From NCBI GenBank assembly GCA_903902855.1, contig CAIUWK010000052.1, positions 1 through 38,992 on the forward strand: a stretch of 38,992 bases of DNA, in the 5' to 3' direction. The notes under the pieces are model-generated. The model made no database searches and had not been told where the DNA came from. It worked only from the letters and a program-made list of their open reading frames with translations. Of this stretch, positions 1 to 8,157 are shown piece by piece. The DNA comes from an uncultured Geobacter sp. (GTDB taxonomy: Bacteria > Desulfobacterota > Desulfuromonadia > Geobacterales > CAIOGM01). A program made the position numbers and the translations under genes. Numbering within the stretch: position 1 is the stretch's first letter; each line of letters opens with the position of its first letter.

Positions 1-407
1 CCCCGCGCCCCGCAGACGAGCCGCCGCACCCCTGACCAGGGAATGGCGCCGAGACACATGGCGCACGGTTCGGCACTGGTCACCAATTCGCACGCCGGGA
101 TTCCGGGGCCGCCCAGATCGAAGGTGCCGAGCATCCGTTGGGCCAGCATGAGGGCGACCATCTCGCCATGGAGAATGGAGCAGTTTTTCGATGCCACCAG
201 GTTGATCCCGGCAGCCACCAGCCGGCCGCTCTCCATCTCGAACAGGGCTGCGCCGAAGGGGCCGCCGGTTCCCTGTGCCACGTTCAGTCGGGAGAGGGCG
301 ATGACCAGCTGCATCCGCTCTTCCGTCGTCTGCAGGAAGATCTCTGCCGAGCCCAGGAACTTTCTAACCCAGGGGGGGATGGTGATGGTAATCGTCTCCA
401 TCTGCAT
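1..407 (-). CDS. Cytidine/guanine deaminase-type zinc-dependent nucleoside deaminase (partial, 3' end outside window)
   Basis: I read this gene directly from the minus strand; it is open from ATG at 407-405 to the left edge (about 135 codons), so the C-terminus is missing. The product carries both signatures of the cytidine/deoxycytidylate deaminase fold: His-Gly-Glu in 'ILHGEMVAL', which supplies one zinc ligand and the catalytic Glu, and 'PCAMC', which supplies the two Cys zinc ligands. A 'GGPFGAAL' segment before the HxE motif is typical of the guanine deaminase/TadA-like branch. By family knowledge it would hydrolytically deaminate a free base, nucleoside or tRNA adenosine in the cytoplasm; which one cannot be told from this fragment. 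Its ATG begins one base after the stop of the PhnA-like gene, so the two are very probably co-transcribed and translationally coupled. A second ATG at 401-399 is an alternative start. Confidence 0.85.
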   Translation of the reverse strand, partial: MQMETITITIPPWVRKFLGSAEIFLQTTEERMQLVIALSRLNVAQGTGGPFGAALFEMESGRLVAAGINLVASKNCSILHGEMVALMLAQRMLGTFDLGGPGIPACELVTSAEPCAMCLGAIPWSGVRRLVCGAR

Positions 408-408
408 G

Positions 409-795
409 CTACCGCAGTTCCTTGAACAGCTTCTCCCTCAACGTTTCATCGTAGATGCTCTCCTCGATGGCCTCCCGGGCCCAGGGAACCTTGCTCCGGA
501 GGAGGAGCCTGGCGGCGCCGCCGGCGATGGCTTCGATGTCGCTCCAGAGGGCGTTACGCAGGGTGTGCAGCTCTCCCGGTTCCGCAGGCGCCCCTCCGGC
601 TATTGCGCGGCAGCGACCGCAGAGGAGCGCCAGCAGTTCCGGCGCCGGCTCTTCGCCGGGAGAGTACTCCCACGGCCTGAGGTCATCCTTTGATCCGCAC
701 CACTCACAGGTGAACTTGGCGCGCTTCCCCAGGATCTTGCCGAAGGATGCGATCAGATCCTTCTGCTCCCTGTTTGCATCGTAACCCTTTGCCAT
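409..795 (-). CDS. PhnA-like N-terminal zinc-ribbon protein
   Basis: A 128-residue cytoplasmic protein beginning MAKGYDANREQ, the opening shared by proteobacterial proteins annotated as PhnA or PhnA-like. Four cysteines, C30-x2-C33 and C59-x2-C62, form a plausible zinc ribbon. A helical C-terminal half follows, with the family-like 'WSDIEAIA' and 'WAREAIEES' segments. Despite the historical name there is no evidence here for phosphonate metabolism, and no phn genes are nearby; the biochemical role is unknown. A strong ribosome-binding site (GGGGAGG) precedes the ATG. The gene ends one base before the deaminase start, suggesting a two-gene operon. Family assignment is fairly sure; function is not. 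Confidence 0.75.
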   Translation of the reverse strand: MAKGYDANREQKDLIASFGKILGKRAKFTCEWCGSKDDLRPWEYSPGEEPAPELLALLCGRCRAIAGGAPAEPGELHTLRNALWSDIEAIAGGAARLLLRSKVPWAREAIEESIYDETLREKLFKELR

Positions 796-1046
796 CCGTC
801 AAGCCTCCCCGGTCATTGTTACCTGCCAAAATATCACGTCGACTCTGCCGTGGGAACTAAAACCGTTTCGCCGACGGGAGAAGAGGGAGGGGGATAATAA
901 GACAGAAGGCTGAAGGCTGAAGGTGCAAGGTCCAGAGTTTAAAGGGGTGGGAGGATCCGGTCAATCAGGGGATGGTTGCCCGTTGACAAATCCGGTGCTG
1001 CTCATTACATTGAATCGGCAGACTATATTTCGGACAGGAGGTTCCC
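796..1046. other. Divergent intergenic region between the PhnA-like gene and the DegQ-like gene
   Basis: It contains the upstream region of the minus-strand PhnA-like operon, a short tandem repeat of the GGCTGAA type at about 906-922, and the promoter of the protease at 983-1011. I see no additional coding sequence here. Confidence 0.6.
983..1011 (+). promoter_or_regulatory. Sigma70-type promoter of the DegQ-like protease
   Basis: TTGACA at 983-988 and TACATT at 1006-1011 are separated by exactly 17 bases. The expected start near 1018 leaves a short leader containing the AGGAGG ribosome-binding site at about 1036-1041. No sigma-E or CpxR-like site was recognised. Confidence 0.7.
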
Positions 1047-2456
1047 ATGTTCACCGCAGCACAACCATTGAGCCGGCTGATGCCGGCAGTCCTGCTCCTC
1101 ATCACACTCACCATCTCACCCGCAGCAGCCAAGGGGATCGGTCCCGACTTCGTGGAGTTGGCCAAACAGCTGAAGCCCACCGTGGTGAATATCAGCGCGG
1201 CCAAACATCCCCAGCCCCAGCGCCAGACACGCCGCCCCCAGACAAACCCCATGAATGAGCCGTTCCAGGATTTTTTTGAGCAGTTCTTCAACAACCAGCC
1301 TCGACAGCGGGAGCAGCGGAGTCTCGGCTCAGGCTTTATCATCAGCGATGACGGCTATATCCTCACCAACAACCATGTGGTGGCGGGGATGGATGAGGTA
1401 AAGGTTAAGATCGCCATTCCCGGTGACCAGAACGAGTACAAGGCGGTGGTGAAGGGGAGCGACGAGAAGCTGGACTTGGCGCTGCTCAAGATCGAGGCCA
1501 GAGAAAAGCTCCCCTTTGCCCCCCTGGGGGACAGCGACCGGATCGAAGTGGGTGAATGGGCTATGGCCATCGGCAACCCCTTCGGACTCTCCCAGACCGT
1601 TACCGCCGGCATCGTCAGCGCCATGGGGCGGGTCATCGGCAGCGGCCCCTATGATGACTATATTCAGACCGACGCCTCCATCAATCCCGGCAACTCCGGC
1701 GGCCCACTCTTCAACCTGCAGGGGCAGGTCATCGGCATCAACACCGCCATCATAGCCGGGGGGGGAGGAGGGATCGGTTTTGCCATCCCCATTAACATGG
1801 CCAAGGGGGTAGTGAGCCAGTTGCGGGATACGGGTAAAGTCACGCGTGGCTGGATGGGGGTCACCATCCAGCCGGTAACCCCGGAGCTGGCCAAGGCCTT
1901 TGCCCTGGAGAGCGAAAAGGGGGCGCTGGTGGCCGATGTCTCCAAGGAGAGCCCTGCGGAAAAGGCGGGGCTCAAAAACGGTGACATCATCCTGGAGTTC
2001 AACGGCAAGGTGATCAAGGAGATGAATGAGCTTCCCAAGACCGTGGCCGCCACTACTGTGGGGAGCAAGGTTCCGATAAAACTGTTCCGGGACGGCAAGA
2101 TCGAGACCGTGACCCTTACGGTGGAAAAACTGGCGGACGGAAGTGACGGCGACACCGTGGGTGTTGCCGGTTCGGAACGACTGGGGATGGTGGTGAGCGA
2201 ACTGAATCGGGAGCTGGCCGCCAAGCTGGGGATCAAGGAGACGGTGGGGATCGCGGTCACCGAGGTGAAACCGGGGGGGGTGGCGGAAAACGTCGGCATC
2301 AGCCCGGGTGATCTGATCCTGGAGGTGAATAACGTGAAGATCGCCACGGTGGCGGCCTACGACAAGGCGGTTACTGCGGCCAAGAAGGGGTCAACCATGC
2401 GCATCCGGCTGCGCCACGGCAACAGCTTCCGCTACGTGGCCTTTACCATCGAGTAA
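1047..2456 (+). CDS. degQ: Do/DegQ-family periplasmic serine endoprotease with two PDZ domains
   Basis: A 469-residue HtrA-family protease. Residues 1-28 form a Sec signal peptide (hydrophobic core PAVLLLITLTI, cleavage near Ala-Ala-Ala-Lys), so it acts in the periplasm, degrading or chaperoning misfolded envelope proteins. The trypsin-like domain shows the complete triad: His110 in 'LTNNHVV', Asp143 in 'KLDLALLKIE' and Ser217 in 'GNSGGP'. A Q/P-rich insertion near residues 50-90 matches the LA-loop region of Do proteases. Two PDZ domains follow at roughly 260-350 and 370-465. Length and domain order match the DegP/DegQ/MucD group; the exact paralogue name is a judgement. An AGGAGG site lies 5 bases before the ATG. 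It stands alone between its own promoter and terminator. Confidence 0.95.
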   Translation: MFTAAQPLSRLMPAVLLLITLTISPAAAKGIGPDFVELAKQLKPTVVNISAAKHPQPQRQTRRPQTNPMNEPFQDFFEQFFNNQPRQREQRSLGSGFIISDDGYILTNNHVVAGMDEVKVKIAIPGDQNEYKAVVKGSDEKLDLALLKIEAREKLPFAPLGDSDRIEVGEWAMAIGNPFGLSQTVTAGIVSAMGRVIGSGPYDDYIQTDASINPGNSGGPLFNLQGQVIGINTAIIAGGGGGIGFAIPINMAKGVVSQLRDTGKVTRGWMGVTIQPVTPELAKAFALESEKGALVADVSKESPAEKAGLKNGDIILEFNGKVIKEMNELPKTVAATTVGSKVPIKLFRDGKIETVTLTVEKLADGSDGDTVGVAGSERLGMVVSELNRELAAKLGIKETVGIAVTEVKPGGVAENVGISPGDLILEVNNVKIATVAAYDKAVTAAKKGSTMRIRLRHGNSFRYVAFTIE

Positions 2457-2483
2457 GGGAACGTTCCCGGTTCATGAACAGAG

Positions 2484-2513
2484 CGCCCCCGGACGGACCA
2501 CCTGCCGGGGGCG
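2484..2513 (+). terminator. Hairpin terminator after the DegQ-like gene
   Basis: A perfect 9-bp GC-rich stem (CGCCCCCGG at 2484-2492 with CCGGGGGCG at 2505-2513) has a 12-base loop and is followed by a moderately T-rich TTGCTGTTT. It lies 28 bases after the protease stop. Confidence 0.7.
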
Positions 2514-2627
2514 TTGCTGTTTCCTCAGACGCCTGACACTGCCCTGCAGCGCACCGTCGACAAAACCGCTTCATCTCCCCCCTCCTCCTGTGGTACAGTG
2601 CGCCGAAACTACCGACCGAGGAACCTC

Positions 2628-3266
2628 ATGCAGTCCTTTATTCAGATCGATTCCCCTCTCTATCTCCGGGCCGAGGAGCTTTCCTCCCCCGTTGACTGGG
2701 CCTCACTTTTTGGCAACGACAACCCTCTGGTGCTGGAGATCGGTTCCGGAACCGGCGACTTTGTTGCCAAAACCGCAACGGATCGGCCGGACCGGAACTA
2801 CATCGCCATCGATTACTACAACAAAGGGTGTTACAAAACCTGTCGCCGGTTGGAGCTGCTGGGGCTTGCCAACGTCCGGGTCCTCCGGGAAGAGGCGCGA
2901 CAGTTCCTCCTGGAGCGGATCCCCCTGGGCTCCTTGGTGGCAGTGCATATCAACTGTCCCGACCCCTGGCCCAAGAAACGCCACAGGAAGCGGCGGCTGG
3001 TGAACCGGCAGTTTCTGGAGTTCTTTCTCCCCTATCTGGCACCGGGTGGCGATTTTTTCTTTGCCACCGACTTTGACGACTACGGCATCGATGTGGCGGA
3101 ATTCATGCCCCAGGTGGCGGGGGTGACCAACCTGCTGGCCCCGGAGCTTTTCCGGTTTGAGCTGGAGGGGTACCACCTCTCCCGGTACATGGAGAAATTC
3201 ATGGCCCAGGGGAAGAAGATTCATTACGTTCACTACAAGAAGGTGATCCCATGTCCCGCTATTTGA
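2628..3266 (+). CDS. trmB: tRNA (guanine-46-N7)-methyltransferase
   Basis: This enzyme methylates N7 of G46 in the variable loop of tRNA, using S-adenosylmethionine, in the cytoplasm. The SAM-binding motif '[11 protein letters not shown]' sits near the N-terminus. The family hallmark is present as '[16 protein letters not shown]', which carries the catalytic Asp and the basic RNA-contacting run. I chose ATG 2628, giving 212 residues, because it follows a GAGG ribosome-binding motif and begins at the normal family N-terminus; the longer reading from TTG at 2514 starts inside the upstream terminator and adds 38 residues of low quality. The 3' end overlaps truD by 16 bases, so the two tRNA-modification genes are co-transcribed. 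Confidence 0.93.
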   Translation: MQSFIQIDSPLYLRAEELSSPVDWASLFGNDNPLVLEIGSGTGDFVAKTATDRPDRNYIAIDYYNKGCYKTCRRLELLGLANVRVLREEARQFLLERIPLGSLVAVHINCPDPWPKKRHRKRRLVNRQFLEFFLPYLAPGGDFFFATDFDDYGIDVAEFMPQVAGVTNLLAPELFRFELEGYHLSRYMEKFMAQGKKIHYVHYKKVIPCPAI

Positions 3267-4447
3267 CCGCGCAGATCCCCGGAACCGGGGGGCTCTTCAA
3301 GGAGAGTGACGAGGATTTTCTCGTCACCGAGATCCCCGCCTACCTCCCCTGCGGCGAGGGGGAGCACCTCTATCTGGAGATCGAAAAACGGGGACTCACC
3401 ACCCCGGAGGCAATCCGGCGGATCAGTCGCGCCCTCGGCATTGAGGAACGTGATATCGGCTACGCGGGGATGAAGGACAGCAAGGGGATCACCCGCCAGG
3501 CCCTCTCCCTCCCCCGGATTAAACCGGAGGTCGCCTTGGCACTGGACCTTCCCGGTATCCGCCCCCTCAACGCTGCCTTTCACCGAAACAAGCTGAAGCT
3601 GGGGCATCTCCGGGGAAACCGGTTCCGGATTCGGGTTCGCGAAGTTAACGAGAGAGCCGTCGGTTACGCCGGTGAGACGCTTCAGGTATTGGCGGAGCGG
3701 GGAGTCCCCAACTTTTTCGGGGTTCAGCGGTACGGGAGCCAAGGAAATTCCCACCTCATCGGCCGGGCGCTCCTCCATCGGGATTTCCAGGAAGCGGTGG
3801 ACACTCTCATGGGGGAGCCGGGGGGAATCAGCGACCAGCGGTGGCGCGAGGCGGTGGAGGCGTACCACCGGGGGGAGTACGAGGAGGCTGTCCGGCTTTT
3901 TCCCGGTTTCTGCCGCACCGAACGGGAGGTGGCGCAGCGGCTGATCCAACGTCCCGACGCCTTTGAACAGGCGTTTCGCGCCGTCAATCCCCGGTTGCAG
4001 AAACTCTATCTCTCTGCTCTTCAGTCGTGGCTCTTCGATCGTCTGCTGGAGGAGCGACTCCCCTGCTTCGACACTCTGGAGGAGGGGGATCTGGCGTTCC
4101 GGCACGATAACGGCGCCTGTTTTCTGGTTATCGACCCCGCCCTGGAGGCCCCCCGGGCTGCCCGACAGGAGATCTCCCCCAGCGGCCCCCTCTTCGGCTG
4201 CAAGATGACCCTTCCCGCCGGAAAGGTGCTGGCGCGGGAAGAGGCGCTGCTGGCCATGGAAGGGCTCTCCCCGGAGCAGTTCAACCTCCCCGCTGGACTC
4301 CGGATGGAGGGGGAACGCCGCCCTTTCCGGATACTCCTGGGAGAGCCGGAACTGGTCCGGGAAGGGAGCGATCTCATCCTCTCCTTCACCCTCCCCAAAG
4401 GCTCCTATGCCACAGTGGTACTGGGAGAGGTCATGAAGACGGTATAG
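3251..4447 (+). CDS. truD: tRNA pseudouridine(13) synthase
   Basis: TruD isomerises U13 of tRNA(Glu) to pseudouridine. The 398-residue protein has the catalytic motif '[11 protein letters not shown]' with nucleophile Asp76, the TruD-specific 'NFFGVQRYG' at about 154-162, and the N-terminal '[12 protein letters not shown]', all in family order. It is somewhat longer than the E. coli enzyme, with extra sequence in the inserted TRUD domain (about 165-330). It begins inside the end of trmB behind an AAGGTGAT ribosome-binding site, indicating translational coupling. Transcription probably ends at the strong hairpin 4466-4507. Confidence 0.95.
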   Translation: MSRYLTAQIPGTGGLFKESDEDFLVTEIPAYLPCGEGEHLYLEIEKRGLTTPEAIRRISRALGIEERDIGYAGMKDSKGITRQALSLPRIKPEVALALDLPGIRPLNAAFHRNKLKLGHLRGNRFRIRVREVNERAVGYAGETLQVLAERGVPNFFGVQRYGSQGNSHLIGRALLHRDFQEAVDTLMGEPGGISDQRWREAVEAYHRGEYEEAVRLFPGFCRTEREVAQRLIQRPDAFEQAFRAVNPRLQKLYLSALQSWLFDRLLEERLPCFDTLEEGDLAFRHDNGACFLVIDPALEAPRAARQEISPSGPLFGCKMTLPAGKVLAREEALLAMEGLSPEQFNLPAGLRMEGERRPFRILLGEPELVREGSDLILSFTLPKGSYATVVLGEVMKTV

Positions 4448-4465
4448 CCGGAGCCTTGCCACTCA

Positions 4466-4507
4466 ACGCCAAAGGCCGCATCCTTAACGGGGTGCGGCCT
4501 TTGGCGT
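4466..4507. terminator. Strong hairpin after truD
   Basis: A perfect 15-bp inverted repeat (4466-4480 with 4493-4507, loop 12 bases) lies 18 bases after the truD stop. It has no clear T-run on either side, so intrinsic termination is likely but not certain. It could serve both trmB-truD and the convergent aminotransferase. Confidence 0.65.
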
Positions 4508-4527
4508 GAGACATGAAGAGGCGAATT

Positions 4528-4625
4528 AACAGGGATGTACAGGATATGCAGGATGAAAACTCTTGCGACATACCAGCTTGAGTTATGGTGACGATGTTAT
4601 CCTGTTCATCCTGTCCATACCTGTT
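4528..4625. repeat. Imperfect inverted pair of AGGAT-type short repeats
   Basis: Arm one (4528-4554) and arm two (4599-4625) are 27 bases each and match at 22 of 27 positions as reverse complements, with 44 bases between. Each arm is itself built from about three units of a roughly 9-base motif resembling ACAGGATGT. The element sits in the convergent gap between truD and the aminotransferase. It has the look of a dispersed intergenic repeat, although only this copy lies in the window. Confidence 0.7.
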
Positions 4626-4638
4626 GATTTTCGGGTTA

Positions 4639-5943
4639 TCAGGAGCGGAGGTACTCCCCGATCTTTTCCGCCAGTATTCGGTAGACCCGCCGGCACTCCT
4701 CTTCATCTTTTTCCAGGAGGGTGACCCTGAACCCCTGGAGCGGGGTGGAGAAAGAGGAGAGGGGGACGATGCAGATTCCTGTGGCCGCCAGGATGTGGTA
4801 GACGAACCGCTTGTCCGGGGAGACGCTGGGGGCGTTCACCAGCTTACCCACCACCTCTCTCACCTCGGGGTTGGCTATGAAGAGGGACTGCCGGTCGGTG
4901 AGGAGCCCTTCCTGGAAAGCCACCGCCATGTAGAAGGCGCCGTTGGTCCGGTTGACCATCAGCCCCGGCACTTGGCGGAGGAAGTCGTAGGTGATGTTAC
5001 TCATCTTCTCGTAGCAGGCGGAACGCTGGGCCAGGTAGACGGGGTATTCCGGGTGCAGCATGATGGCCGGGATGCAACGCTGGGGGAGGGTGGTGGAGCA
5101 GACCTCGTTCATCTTCAGGGTCAGGATGGAGGTGATGTACTTGTCGAAGTTGGGGTCTTTTCCCGAATTGTAAACCTCGATCCAGCCGCAGCGGGAGCCG
5201 GGCCAAGGGAACTCCTTGGAGATCCCCCTGAGGGAGATAGCCGGAACATCGCCGATGACGTCGGAGATGGGGACCGTAGCCTGACCGTTATAAACTATGT
5301 TGATGTAGACCTCGTCGGCGATGATGAAGAGGTCGTATTTCCGGGCGATGGCGACGATCCGCTCCAAAGTCTCCCTGGGGTAGACCATCCCCGTGGGGTT
5401 GTCCGGGTTGATGAGCATGATTGCCGAGACATTCCGGTTGTACCGGATATGGTTTTCCATATCTTCCAGGTCGGGGGCCCAGCCATCCTCGGGTTTCAGG
5501 CGGTAATGTACCGGTACGGCGTGGATATGCCGGGCCTCCCCCAGGGTATGGGTGGTGTAGGAGGGGGTCGGCATGATCACCCGTGATTCGGGGTGAAGGC
5601 AGCCGTAGACCTTGGCAATGGCGTCCCCCAGGCCGTTGAAGAAGATGATGTCGTCGGTGGTGATCTGCGCACCGCCGCGGCCGTTGGTCTGGTCGCAGAT
5701 GAACTCCCGGGTGGCCAGAACCCCGCGGGTATGGCAGTATCCCCAGGAGTCGTTCTGCATCACCTCATGGGCCACGATCTTTTTCATCCAGAAGGGAATC
5801 TGTTCTCCCTTGACGATGGGGTCACCGATGTTTTCCCAGTTGATCTTCACCCCATGCTGCTGGAGCTTTTCCGCCACATTGACGATGTTGCGGATCTCAT
5901 AGGTGAGCTCGCCGGCTCCCGGTACTACGATGTTATTTCTCAT
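4639..5943 (-). CDS. PLP-dependent class I/II aminotransferase
   Basis: A 434-residue fold-type I aminotransferase, cytoplasmic. Expected landmarks are present in order: Tyr-rich substrate region 'SWGYCHTRG' (66-74), 'NPDNPTG' (179-185) with the cofactor-stacking Asn, 'IIADEVY' (207-213) with Asp210 for the pyridine nitrogen, 'GISKEFPWPGSRCGW' with the Schiff-base Lys243, and Arg251. The W-P-G insertion after the lysine and the N-terminal extension resemble AlaA-like or aspartate aminotransferase-like members, so an amino acid:2-oxo acid transfer is expected, but the donor cannot be assigned. A GGGAG ribosome-binding site precedes the ATG. It is a single gene, convergent with truD. Confidence 0.9.
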   Translation of the reverse strand: MRNNIVVPGAGELTYEIRNIVNVAEKLQQHGVKINWENIGDPIVKGEQIPFWMKKIVAHEVMQNDSWGYCHTRGVLATREFICDQTNGRGGAQITTDDIIFFNGLGDAIAKVYGCLHPESRVIMPTPSYTTHTLGEARHIHAVPVHYRLKPEDGWAPDLEDMENHIRYNRNVSAIMLINPDNPTGMVYPRETLERIVAIARKYDLFIIADEVYINIVYNGQATVPISDVIGDVPAISLRGISKEFPWPGSRCGWIEVYNSGKDPNFDKYITSILTLKMNEVCSTTLPQRCIPAIMLHPEYPVYLAQRSACYEKMSNITYDFLRQVPGLMVNRTNGAFYMAVAFQEGLLTDRQSLFIANPEVREVVGKLVNAPSVSPDKRFVYHILAATGICIVPLSSFSTPLQGFRVTLLEKDEEECRRVYRILAEKIGEYLRS

Positions 5944-6003
5944 TGTACTCTCCCGTAGGAAACTTGATTAGCATAGCGCCACCGGCACGTCAACAGGATT
6001 TCT

Positions 6004-6117
6004 CTACCCCTGTAGCTGGTAGTAATAGGTCTGGTGATATTTTTTCGAGACAAAGCGGGTGGTTATCCCGGTGCGGGATTCGGTGGAACCGATGATGAGG
6101 CAGCCGTCCGGTTCTGG
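6004..6117 (-). pseudogene. Apparent C-terminal remnant of a CheR-type methyltransferase
   Basis: In a frame different from the overlapping kinase gene, the minus strand reads '[14 protein letters not shown]' then '[20 protein letters not shown]' then Leu-Gln-Gly and a TAG stop at 6006-6004. This resembles the end of CheR proteins, where a D/G-G-x-L-x-x-G-x-x-E-S/T strand-turn leads to 'RF' and a final aromatic 'Y' strand. No CheR N-terminal or SAM-binding part is found upstream; the sequence before about 6117 encodes the kinase ATPase domain in another frame. I infer a deletion that joined the kinase to the tail of a former cheR, so the last ~18 kinase residues are out-of-frame cheR DNA. The resemblance is by eye. 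Confidence 0.55.
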
Positions 6118-7922
6118 GGGAGCTTCACCGTGAAGGTGCTTCCCCGGTCGGGCTCGCTCTCCACCAGAATCTCACCCTGATGGTTTTTAATGATCTCGTA
6201 GGAGACGCTGAGCCCCAGACCGGTCCCTTTCCCCACATCCTTGGTGGTGAAGAACGGTTCGAAGAGGCGGCCTCGAATTTCAGGGGAGATTCCCTTCCCG
6301 GTGTCGGTCACCGAGGCGTAGACGAACTCCTCGTCATACCAGCAGCGCAAGGTGATCTCTCCCGGCGGGGTGATGGCTTGGCCGGCATTGATCAGCAGGT
6401 TCAGGAATACCTGGTTCAGTTGGCCGGGGTTGCAGAGGAGTTCCGGCACGGGAGCGTACTCTTTTCTGATGGTCGCCACATATTTAAGTTCGTTATGACA
6501 GATGTTCAGGGCGCTCTCCATGCAGACGGGAAGAGCCATCGGCTCGTTTTCCATGGCATCTACGCGGGAGAAATTTTTCAAATCCCCGACAATTTTCGCC
6601 ACCCGCTGAGCTCCTTCCAGAGATTCGGCGATCACGTCCACACCATCGGTGAGAATATACTCCAGGTCGGATGTCGCGCCGCTTTCATCCTCCTTCAGGA
6701 GCTTTTTATACTCGATTATCTGGTCGAAATACTGGGCAAGAACCCGCAGATTGCCGGAGATGAACGCCATGGGATTATTAATCTCATGAGCCACACCGGC
6801 AGCCAGTTGGCCGATGGAGGCAAGCTTCTCCTGCTGCCGCAGGCGGCTCTCCTTGTCGCGATTTTTGCGGACCTCTTCAGTGACACGCTCTTCCAGTTGC
6901 TCATTCAGGGCCTTCAGCTCCTGCCGTGATTCATAGAGGGCCAGTTCCGCCATCTTCCGCTCGGTAATGTCCAGGTGGGTGCCGGCAACCAGCTTGGGGG
7001 TTCCGTCACCGTGGCGCTCAACCACTCGCCCCCGGCAGAGGATCCAGCGCCACTGGCCCGAGCAGTCCAACATCCGGTATTCCGTCTCGTAAGACGAGGA
7101 GCGTCCGGAGAGGTACGCCTCCAGGAGAGTCTTCACTCCCGGCAACTCCTCGGGATGAACCAGGGCTTCCCAGGTCCTGATATCCGGGATCAGATCCTTT
7201 GCCTCATACCCCAGCATGGAAGCCCATTCGTCACTGTAGCGGGCCTTCCCCGTTGCCGGTTCCCAATGCCAGAGCCCCAGACGTCCCCCCTCCACCGCCA
7301 GGCTCAGCCATTCCCTTTTGTTCCGCAACTCCGTGGCGGCAGCGTGGAGAAACCGGTTTCGTTCCGCCACCATGGAGATATGCAGGGGTTCCCCTTCCAG
7401 GATGAAGGTGACCGTAACCCTCTGGTGATTGGCGGCGGTGAGCAAGTAGTTCGATCCGGAGACCACCTCCGGGGTAGACATCTGGATATCCAGGCCGCTC
7501 ACGGAGAGGGCCAGTTTGATCTCTCCGGCCAGGACACCCGCCATTTCCGCGAGGGCGTCATGAATCGTCTCCGGCTCATCCATGTCGTCCAGACCGGTCA
7601 TCCGGGCGGCCAGGATGCCGGCAAGAGTGGTGGGGCAGTGGATGGAGAGCGAGCCGGAGTAGGCGCCGGCGAATCCTGCAGTTGCGGATGTTGAGTCGGT
7701 GAACGCCGTGGGGAGCGTGGTGATTTCCGCGGGAGCTGACGGCTTCAGCTGGGTCATGGCCTCAAGAACCCCTGCCGCCATCCGGGCGAGGTAGGCCGGC
7801 ACTATCTGACAATACTCGGCATCCGGATACTTTGTCCCCCCGGTAACATTAAAAAATTGCCGAAGCGCGTCGATAAAGGGCTGCATCTCTTGATCCTGCG
7901 GGGGCGACATTTGTATCATCAT
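6063..7922 (-). CDS. Histidine kinase with N-terminal CheX-like domain and PAS domain
   Basis: A 619-residue soluble sensor kinase; I see no membrane segment. Residues about 35-190 resemble the CheX/CheC phosphatase fold, with a '[15 protein letters not shown]' helix at 122-136 and a proline near 151. The usual catalytic Asn of the ExxN motif is Gly129 here, so phosphatase activity is doubtful. A PAS_3-like domain covers about 205-325 ('[22 protein letters not shown]', ending '[10 protein letters not shown]'), a coiled coil 325-365, and HisKA with His379 in '[12 protein letters not shown]'. The HATPase follows with 'NLLINAGQA', 'DTGKGI' and '[11 protein letters not shown]'. The final ~18 residues ([16 protein letters not shown]) appear to be out-of-frame cheR-derived sequence. 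No receiver is attached. A purine-rich AGAGGAG site precedes the ATG. The partner regulator is unknown; chemotaxis-like input is inference. Confidence 0.88.
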   Translation of the reverse strand: MMIQMSPPQDQEMQPFIDALRQFFNVTGGTKYPDAEYCQIVPAYLARMAAGVLEAMTQLKPSAPAEITTLPTAFTDSTSATAGFAGAYSGSLSIHCPTTLAGILAARMTGLDDMDEPETIHDALAEMAGVLAGEIKLALSVSGLDIQMSTPEVVSGSNYLLTAANHQRVTVTFILEGEPLHISMVAERNRFLHAAATELRNKREWLSLAVEGGRLGLWHWEPATGKARYSDEWASMLGYEAKDLIPDIRTWEALVHPEELPGVKTLLEAYLSGRSSSYETEYRMLDCSGQWRWILCRGRVVERHGDGTPKLVAGTHLDITERKMAELALYESRQELKALNEQLEERVTEEVRKNRDKESRLRQQEKLASIGQLAAGVAHEINNPMAFISGNLRVLAQYFDQIIEYKKLLKEDESGATSDLEYILTDGVDVIAESLEGAQRVAKIVGDLKNFSRVDAMENEPMALPVCMESALNICHNELKYVATIRKEYAPVPELLCNPGQLNQVFLNLLINAGQAITPPGEITLRCWYDEEFVYASVTDTGKGISPEIRGRLFEPFFTTKDVGKGTGLGLSVSYEIIKNHQGEILVESEPDRGSTFTVKLPQNRTAASSSVPPNPAPG

Positions 7923-8157
7923 CTCCTCTTTTTACCTCTTTGTGCCGCATCTGCCGAGTCTGTTGCAGAAGCACGGCCTCACTTCATGAATCTTGCTGCC
8001 GTTGAACATTTATACCAGATTGGGCTAAAGGGAAACAGTCCTAATTTATCACGGCATATCCGCCGGCGCTCCTGAACTGATAATCGTGTGAGCGCTCCTT
8101 GACACCCACTCTCGCCATTCCTATATTTTCTCTCAGAGACAACCAAAGGAGTACCCC
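7923..8157. other. Divergent intergenic region between the CheX-kinase and clpB
   Basis: It holds the clpB promoter on the plus strand. On the minus strand there is a possible extended -10 (ATTTATACCA at 8008-8017, read as TGGTATAAAT) for the kinase. I see no ORF of quality, and no CIRCE inverted repeat. Confidence 0.5.
8099..8127 (+). promoter_or_regulatory. Near-consensus sigma70-type promoter of clpB
   Basis: TTGACA (8099-8104) and TATATT (8122-8127) are separated by 17 bases. The start would fall near 8134, just before the AAAGGAG ribosome-binding site at 8145-8151. The -35 also reads CTTGACA, compatible with a sigma32-type CTTGAAA box, but no convincing CCCCAT -10 follows. Confidence 0.75.

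Noticed and set aside
43..693. A 216-codon plus-strand frame at the left end
   Set aside because: It lies antisense to the deaminase and the PhnA-like gene, both of which show family motifs; its own product is low-complexity and unrecognisable.
3233..4462. A 409-codon minus-strand frame opposite truD
   Set aside because: truD has all family motifs on the plus strand; the opposite frame has none.
8041..8157. CIRCE or sigma32 element before clpB
   Set aside because: No TTAGCACTC-N9-GAGTGCTAA repeat, and the -10 fits sigma70 better than CCCCAT.
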